Shown here one piece after another: positions 57,501-64,000 of a stretch of 64,000 nucleotides of DNA; the stretch's first letter is position 1, and each line of letters starts with the position of its first letter. The stretch covers positions 43,051,797 through 43,115,796 of the forward strand of contig NC_054082.1 in assembly GCF_017562075.2 (NCBI RefSeq), written 5' to 3'. Position numbers and translations under genes: made by a program. The DNA comes from Anopheles merus (lineage: Eukaryota > Arthropoda > Insecta > Diptera > Culicidae). A model generated the notes under the pieces. That model ran no database searches and was not told the origin of the DNA. It saw only the letters and a program-made list of their open reading frames with translations.

Positions 57501-60500
57501 TTCCCGGACTGATTTCCCATCTGAAACTTATTATTTCAATTCAAGAACTGTCTCTCATTTCAGAGCTAATTCCAATTCTGGAGTCAATTTTGATTCCGTT
57601 TCCGGAGCAAATTATGATTATTCGGTCGATTCTGATTCCGAAATCGCTTCCGGAGCCTACTCCAGAATTAGCTCCGGAGACGACTACGGAATGAACTCCG
57701 CAGTCAACTCTGGAATCGGCTTCGGAATCGGAATCGATTCCAGCTTCGGAATCGGCTCTGGAGTTGATTCCGAACACGGAATCGCAATCGGGTCACTCCG
57801 ATTCCGAGCTCCCACCACTAGAACCTTCCCTTTGGCAACCACAGAAGCACAGTCTCCATAAGACCGTAGAGCGGCGGTAAGAATCGGCACAAACTTAGGA
57901 TCAACTTGTCACACACTCACACTCACGCACGCGGACACTCATACAAATGAAAACAGATTAAAGTTGTTACAGGGAGTCCTACTATCACTCATAGGGAAAG
58001 GAAAGCTCTACCGTACAAAGGGGTAAGAGGATCAAGCGGATCATGCTACTAGGAGGAGGACCATCTTTCGTAGGATGTCGAGGATCACGGGGGCAGCAAC
58101 ACGACAACGCAAAGGGCTCAACACTTACCGACTATCGGGTAGTCGCTCATCAGGAAGCGAATGTCCTCGAGGGCGATCTTGCCATTGTCCCCGTCATCGA
58201 ACTCGACGTTCACGAAGCGTTTCTCCGGATCGGGCGAGGCCGGTTCGGCTGCCACGCCCGGGTACAAGCAGCGATACTGCTGGCTCCAGTAGGCGCAGAG
58301 CCGCGTTCCGGGAATGATGTCGTCCACCGACTTGGGCGCTACTTCCAGGATCTGCAAGGAAAGGCCGGATTAGCTGCTGCAGAGCTTCCGCCGTCCAGAA
58401 GAGATGTCACCATTCCTGTACTTACCGCATCACGCAGCACCTCCTCCCGGGACATGATGTGCGGCCGATTGCCACGCTCGCCGTCCAGCGTCACTGCGTA
58501 AATGTCGGGCGGCTGCACCGCACTCAGACACCCGGCATAGAACAGCCCTCCCATCGCGGTCAGTACGCGCGTTTTGTCCTTGCCCAGGTGCTCGCTCGTC
58601 AGCAGGCAGCGCTGATCGATGCGCTTCTTCTCCGAGCTGCGCCGTTTGCGGTCCTTGCTGCGCGACTTTTTGCGCTTCACGATCGGTGGTGGCCCACCGA
58701 CCAGCGTGCCGTTGGTGCCGCCGTTGGCAGCAATCAGATGCGGCTGCGGTTTCATTAGCGGCGTCACGACGGCCGCTTTCACCGGGGACACCTTCAGGCC
58801 GACGAGCGGGTTGACCTGCGCACTGACGGTGCCGCCGGCCGCACCCGTCTTCACCTTGTCGAAGATGGACGGCTTGCCGCCGAAGATGGAGAACGCCGCA
58901 TCGGACGGTTTGCTGTTTTCGTCCTCGAACGCAAACACACCGCCGGCGGGCGAGCGGATCTTCACCTGCGGCTTCAGCGAGCTGTCCGACAGGTTGCTGG
59001 TGTCGTCGCTGGTTGTGGCGCTCTCGAACTTGGACGAATGGATGGGCGACTTTTTGAACTTGGACTCACTGATGTGATGGTGGTGAGGGGGGTTGGGCTG
59101 TTGCTGCTGCTGCTGTTTCGCGTGTCCCAGCCCAATGGTTCCCCCGTTCGGGCCACTGTGATGCAACACGTGGCTCCAGTGGTTGTGATGCTGCTTCTCC
59201 GGCTTTTGATGTGTCGCCGCCGCATCCTTCACGCCACTATCGCGCGTGTTCTTCGATGCGAGGATGTAGCCCACCAGGCTCTTCGGTTTCTTCGCCACGA
59301 TCGTCTCGGTCAGCGTCAGCTCGTCGTGCTTCTTCGGGATGCCGCCCTTGCGCTTCGAGTAGGACAGCCGCTCCATCGAGCAGGCGTCGTCGTCCTCCCG
59401 CTTGCCGCTCGAGTCCGTGTCCGAGCTGAGCTTCGGCAGCTCCACGAACGTGGTCGAGTTGGACGAGGAGGAAAAGTTGGGCGACAGTGCCGGGATGGTG
59501 CTGATCTTGGGCCCGCCCAGCCCGTGACCGAGCACGGACCCGGGCACGCCGCCGCCGCCTGCACCCGAAGACGTGCTGCCCGACCCGAACGTGTTCAGCA
59601 TGGCGCCGCCGGCCGCCGCCATTGCGCCGAACCCGCCAAAGTACGCCTTGCCCATCTCGGGGATGCGCACCATGCCGCTGTTGGCCAGCGGCTTCACCTT
59701 CGCCACCGCCGCCGTGCTCATCTGCTCGAGCTCGCGCTTCTTCTCCTCGCACTGGCGCGTGATCCGCTCCAGCCGCTCCTTCATGTCCGACTCGATCACG
59801 CTGAACAGCTCGTTCGCGGTCGGCCACTGGGACCGGCAGCAGCGATGGTCCTTCTCGTCCGCGTCCTTGCAGCTGCACCGGTTCATCTTCGCCTTGATGC
59901 GGGTGAGGCTCTCCTTCAGCTCCGCGTCCAGGTCAGCACCGTCGGCGTCGGGCGACGTGCCGTCGGAGCTGTGCTTGCGGCGCTTCTCCGCCCGCCGCAG
60001 CTCCTTGTCGTGTTTCGATTTTTTGCTCGATTTCTTCCCACTGCCATCCTTGGAATGTTTGTGGTGTTTGCGCTTGCGCGAGCCATGCTCGACGCCGCCG
60101 GCCGATGCGGCCAGCAGGGCCAGGGCGTGGTGCGCCGGTGCGACACTGATGCCCGGGTACTCCTGCTGCTGCTGCTGCTGCTGGCTTCCCACTGCTTGTT
60201 TAGCACCGCCTGCCGCATTCGGCGGAGATGCTGGCGGGGACGCAGTACTGCTGCTGGAGCTGCTTGGCGATATGTTGCTGCTGTAGCTGCTGCCGCTGCT
60301 GCTGCCCGAGCTGCTGGATGTGGCGGGTGAGTCTTTCTTGAACATTCCCTCCTCCTGGAAGCGCTGCTCGGCGAGGGCACAGAGCAGGTTCAGCCCTCCC
60401 ATGGGCTCGTCCGTGCGCAAGAACGCTTCCGGCACGGCTGGTGGCGCCGCAGCGACCGGTGGCGTCGTCAGCTGGCAGGAGGCTGCTGCCGCTTGCCCTA

Positions 60501-63040
60501 GCTCCGGCGGTGCTGGTGCGGCGGCGGGTAACGATGGCACTGGGTGGGAGGAAGCCGGCTCTGGTGGCAGTTGCGGTGAGATCGGTTCCTTCTTGATGAG
60601 TGAAGACTTCTTCTGGAACACCTCGATACTGTGGGACAGAAGCTCCAGCCCGCTCAGGTCCACTGGATGGTCCTGCTGCGTGAGGGGCGCTCCTCCTCCT
60701 CCAGTCGACCGGCCTGCTAGCTCCTTTTCACTTCGCGCCTGCGCGGGCCCGGTCGGCGAGTGGAGCTCCAGCTTCGTCAGTCTTCGCTGCGGGCCGCTGG
60801 CCGCTGGAGCGACGGAAAGGTTTTCCGGCTCGTGCTGGATGGGTGCCAGCGGCTGCGGAAGGGGCGTCGCCGGCGGTGCTGCTACACCTGTCCGACCAAC
60901 CGGCTCCAGCTCCATCTCGACCTGATCACAGTTGGAGGTGCACGTGGCGTTCAACAGGCCCGACGTGGACAGGTCCGGCTCGATCGCCGAATCGCCACTG
61001 CTGTTGATGAGCGTGCTATGGCACAGGGATTGTTCGCTTGCAAGCGCGTGGTAAGCGGCCGCCAGGGTCGCATCCGTCGACATGATGGTGGCCGTCTCGG
61101 GGCCGCCCGTCGTTTCCGACTCGGCACCACCAGCACCACCGGTTGGCGGTTGCGTCGTCTCGTCCTCGCTCATGATCGGCGTGTCCGTCTGTATGTTGGC
61201 GTCCTGCACTTCGGGCGCTTCCGTTACCTCCGCCGCACCACCGTCCGTCGCGTTGGTTTGCGCATGCAGCGTGCCGGTGGTATTGGTGGCATTGGTCGTG
61301 GTGGTGGTATCGGGCGGAGGCGTCAGACAGGTGGTGGTAGCCGGCACCTCGGACAGCACCAACGGCGGAGGATGGCTGCTAGTGGCAATATGGTGCGCCG
61401 AGTGGCTAAAGCCGGCCAGCAGCGTCGTGGACAGAGCGGAAGGCGGCGGCGTGTGGTTGGTGACGCCCGCACCGAGCGTCCCGCCGACCGGCGCTGCTTC
61501 CAGCAGTGCGGGCGGCTTGGAAGGATGGTGCGGCGCGATGTGTATTAAGCTGCCCGGTTGAAAGAGCAGCTGTGACGTCAGATCGCTGGTCGCCGTCAGG
61601 GCGAGGTGCGAATGGGAGGCTGCCCCGTTCGTGAGCGCACTCGCTGCCGTCGAACCGGCCGATGTGCTCGATTTGTCCAGCTCGCTCAGCGTGCCGAAGA
61701 GTGAGGTGGCCAGATGGGACGTGGACGCAGCAGACGTAGCGCCACCGATCGTACCCGCGATACCGGCACTGGTGGAGCAGTCTTCGAGCTTGATAAATGC
61801 GTGCGGTGCCGGTATGGGCAGGGGAATCGTGGGCTGGCCGCAGGTGCTGCCCGATCCGGCACTCGATCCGGCCGCGCTGCCCGTCGTTTGCGATTGCTTG
61901 CCGCCGGCACTGGAGGACGTTCGCTTGCCACTCGATTCAGCGGACGTCAGCGCAAGGTACCGGGTGCTGTGGTGCGATTGTGTGTGCTGCTGCAGTGGTG
62001 GGGAAAGGAAGAAACAAACGGGTAAATGGGACATTAGAGTGCTGCTGCTGCTAAACCCAAATCGAGGGAAATCGATAAAGACGTCAAAGCCGGAGGACGT
62101 GGACACGTGACTTACCTGATGGAGCGTTGTGCTGGCCGTGCTCATATAGTCCGAGCTTAGCATCTGCAGCGGAGCCAACGGTGGTGGCTGGAGCTGCGGC
62201 TGCGGCGGCGGCGGAAGCTGCGGCAGGAGCAGATGCTGCGAGGCGGTCGATTGCGGGTACGAGGGCCACACGACCGCTTGTTGGAATGGTTCTATACAAG
62301 AAATATAGATTTTATCTAGAAAGTTTGACGGATTGGCTGTGAAGATGGCATTTTCGTATTATGTTTGGAATTGGAAATCGATCGACGTTTTGTGTGTATG
62401 TGTGTGTTTGTGTGCGTTTCAATTGGTTATTCGGGTCAGCGAACGAACGTAAATTTCGTCGAAATGAAGGTAGAAAAGAAATAAAGAAAGAAAAAAGAGA
62501 GAAAAAATACAATACTGGTAAGTAGAAGCGATACAAAGCAGAGAGAATTAAATGATAAAGTATGAATAAAAAACACATAAAACCAATTCTGTGTTGAGCT
62601 GCTCAACCGTACTACACCAACTAGATTAATGTGACTGTAACCAAACATGTGTAACTCTAGTGTGCTACCCCACAGATGCTATGGCGTTTAGAGTGCTGCC
62701 TGCTATTCCAAGACCCAAAAGCTCACGTAGAAGAATATTGTACTGTACTTATTTTATGTTTTGCTTCAAAATATGTTGAAATAGTTCTAGCAACAAATAA
62801 ATCAAATTATAACGTTTTATAGCTATACTCGGCCTTATTTCTACACCCAACTAACGCTGTCACTTTAATATATCCCGAAAAAAAATGGTTAGGCTATATA
62901 CTATTGAACAAAGACAAGCTTACCGATTGTCGCTGCAGCGGGAAGGAACAGAATCTGGCCGGTGCTGGGATCCCGCACCAGCTGCAAGCCGACGGGCGGT
63001 ATCGGCGGCAAGGGCAGCATCGATTCCATGGGGACGGGAG
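54584..63040 (-). CDS. wge: Winged eye / TNRC18-BAHCC1 family chromatin protein (5' end outside window)
   Basis: Family role: large nuclear BAH-domain protein that binds chromatin; fly Winged eye affects wing-versus-eye fate and heterochromatin. Minus-strand exons: 63040-62924, 62291-62116, 61989-58426, 58351-58129, 56361-55604, 55513-55325, 55256-55095, 55003-54584; phases close, giving 1868 visible residues plus TGA. The first visible exon holds GLQLVRDPSTGQILFLPA, typical of the family. The 3.56-kb exon is low-complexity with basic patches (RKRKHHKHSKDGSGKK) and a Cys-rich CSCKDADEKDHRCCRSQWP. A Tudor-like module follows (GTRLCAYWSQQYRCLYPG, FVNVEFDDGDNGKIAL). Then come a glutamine run, LWAWCGKGYRRSTGRVKKQF and the BAH domain (VGDSAVFLSTGRPDRPYIGH, VKWFYHPEETQDCPN, SHKCEVL). 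The 126-nt intron 61990-62115 has no stop and keeps frame, so it may be retained. Confidence 0.92.
56225..56285 (-). repeat. CAG/CAA tract coding polyglutamine in wge
   Basis: A roughly 60-bp CTG/TTG tract on plus encodes about 20 glutamines with one histidine near its end on the minus strand. Mixed CAA and CAG codons should make it more stable than a pure CAG run. Confidence 0.9.
56701..56738. repeat. (TTGG)n tetranucleotide array
   Basis: Nine or so uninterrupted TTGG units in the wge intron. On the minus strand it reads as an Asn-Gln-Pro-Thr repeat, which is not a protein. Confidence 0.95.
57150..57800. repeat. Degenerate GGAATC-type hexamer array in the wge intron
   Basis: Over about 650 bp the words GGAATC, CGGAAT, CGGCTC and variants recur at mostly 6-bp spacing. 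On plus the block 57180-57420 is mainly GGAATC-type. After a non-repetitive spacer (about 57430-57540) the reverse-complement word GATTCC dominates up to about 57650, then both forms mix. The 6-bp period leaves both strands open (Gly-Ile/Ser-type repeats on plus), but this is a product of the repeat. Confidence 0.85.
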
Positions 63041-64000
63041 CTGAAAAGATTGAGAAAACGGGTCGAAATTATTGACCAATAATGTCATAAATATTCTTCC
63101 ACCATCATCATATCACAGGCGGCGATGCATGCACAAGGCGTGTGTGCGGCGATGGGTGATACGCGGGGCGTTCGCGTCCCATCGGTTGAATTTTAAAATA
63201 ATTCCTCATAATCCTCATCTTCGGACAGCACCAGGATAGGGCGTGAACCGGGGGAGAGGGAGGCAGGAGAAACGGTCCTCCCCCCTCCCCGGTGTAAGTT
63301 GTAATAAAAATGAGTGCCATAAATTCTGCACCGCCCCAGCGGGTGTTCCGAGTTGCTGGTGTAATATAATTTTTGGTGCTCCGTTGCCTCTCAACTCGCT
63401 GGACAATCGCTCGAGGACACATTGGAAGGTTTATTGTACGAGATGGATGATGGCACTTGTCTGAACATTTCATGGCCCGCTAACAAGAAAGGAATTTCAA
63501 AGTCGAAAGCGTTCGAAGCGTTTACAGCTTTATTTCGTTGGTTTCTTTTTTGCTGTACAATCGTTTGCTGACATAATTTAGAGGTAGTTTAAATTTTTTA
63601 AATTATGCGCGTCACGCTTCAACGGAATAAATCGCTTTAAATCGACACTATGCACAGATTTTTGTGCAATAGAAACAAACAAAATCGATCAACATATTGG
63701 ACTATCGATAATTTAATCCAGAATGCAGGAGACAAGCTATCGCTAAAAATGAATACATTGACAGTAAGAATATTTCAGATATTAAGGCATAGCTTGAAAA
63801 TAATTTAAAGCCAAGTGAACATAACCAACATCTATAAAAATAAATAAACAACAACACCATGCAAGAGCGAGAGTCAAGCCGCAGTCGGCTGCTACAAACG
63901 TGGACAGAGGTGTTGCATGGCGCTTGGATTACAAGTGGCTGAAACCGAACCGAAAGCCGGCCGACCGGATTGGACGAACCGAGCTTCGGCAGTGCACGCA
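63041..64000 (-). other. Upstream wge intron running off the right edge
   Basis: The first visible wge exon starts after an acceptor (TTTTCAG) at 63041-63042, one base into a codon, so another coding exon lies beyond 64000. No exon with a suitable donor was recognised here. Confidence 0.6.

Larger units (their letters stand above)
56362..58128 (-). other. Repeat-rich intron of wge
   Basis: A 1.77-kb intron between the Tudor-like exon and the polyglutamine exon; donor GTAAGT and acceptor ATCGCTAG. It holds GT and CA runs (56440-56620), a TTGG tetranucleotide array (56701-56738) and a degenerate hexamer array (57150-57800). No embedded gene recognised. Confidence 0.85.

Noticed and set aside
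57122..57694. 190-codon open frame rich in Gly/Ile/Ser repeats
   Set aside because: Direct product of the 6-bp repeat array in a wge intron; the opposite strand is equally open in places.
59038..60330. 430-codon plus-strand open frame
   Set aside because: Antisense to the G/C-rich main coding exon of wge, whose minus-strand frame has clear family features; no family match on plus.
1..64000. CRISPR arrays, operons, viral genes or toxin genes
   Set aside because: No direct-repeat/spacer arrays and no polymerase, capsid, integrase or toxin frames were recognised; all identified genes are ordinary spliced or single-exon animal genes.

Overview
The window is nuclear DNA from an insect, most likely an Anopheles-type mosquito. 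That rests on split genes with short GT-AG introns, insect-like versions of conserved animal genes, tRNA-derived SINEs, small TA-flanked MITEs and many dinucleotide runs. The species is inferred, not proven. There are no operons, CRISPR arrays, prokaryotic genes or ordinary tRNA/rRNA genes.

Layout, left to right: (1) RN-tre/USP6NL Rab-GAP, minus strand, 3' part off the left edge (423-3985). (2) NDUFAF3, a complex I assembly factor, plus (6249-6900). (3) PHAF1/C16orf70 (UPF0183), minus (8202-10871). (4) Usp20-33 deubiquitinase, plus (14005-19243). (5) About 21 kb (19.2-40.3 kb) without a recognised gene, holding SINEs, a MITE, a candidate spliced exon and a candidate TATA promoter. (6) IVNS1ABP-type BTB-BACK-Kelch protein, plus (40356-43954). 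(7) A repeat-rich gap. (8) COG2 Golgi tether subunit, plus (47090-49409). (9) DNAJC17, minus, tail-to-tail with COG2 (49561-50570). (10) PSMG2 proteasome assembly chaperone, plus, head-to-head with DNAJC17 (51040-51771). (11) wge/TNRC18-BAHCC1 chromatin protein, minus, 5' part off the right edge (54584-63040).

The genes are housekeeping or regulatory and are not one pathway. RN-tre, PHAF1 and COG2 relate to membrane traffic or autophagy; Usp20-33, PSMG2 and perhaps the Kelch protein to ubiquitin and the proteasome. Exon boundaries were set by hand from splice signals and checked for reading phase. Phase closes for every internal junction except two places, in RN-tre and COG2, where one base appears to be missing from a homopolymer run inside a conserved exon. 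These are more likely assembly errors than real mutations.

I did not find a convincing new biological system. The best leads are a phase-compatible candidate N-terminal exon 13 kb upstream of the Kelch gene, a stop-free in-frame intron in wge, a degenerate GGAATC-type hexamer array in a wge intron, and several uncatalogued-looking repeats.
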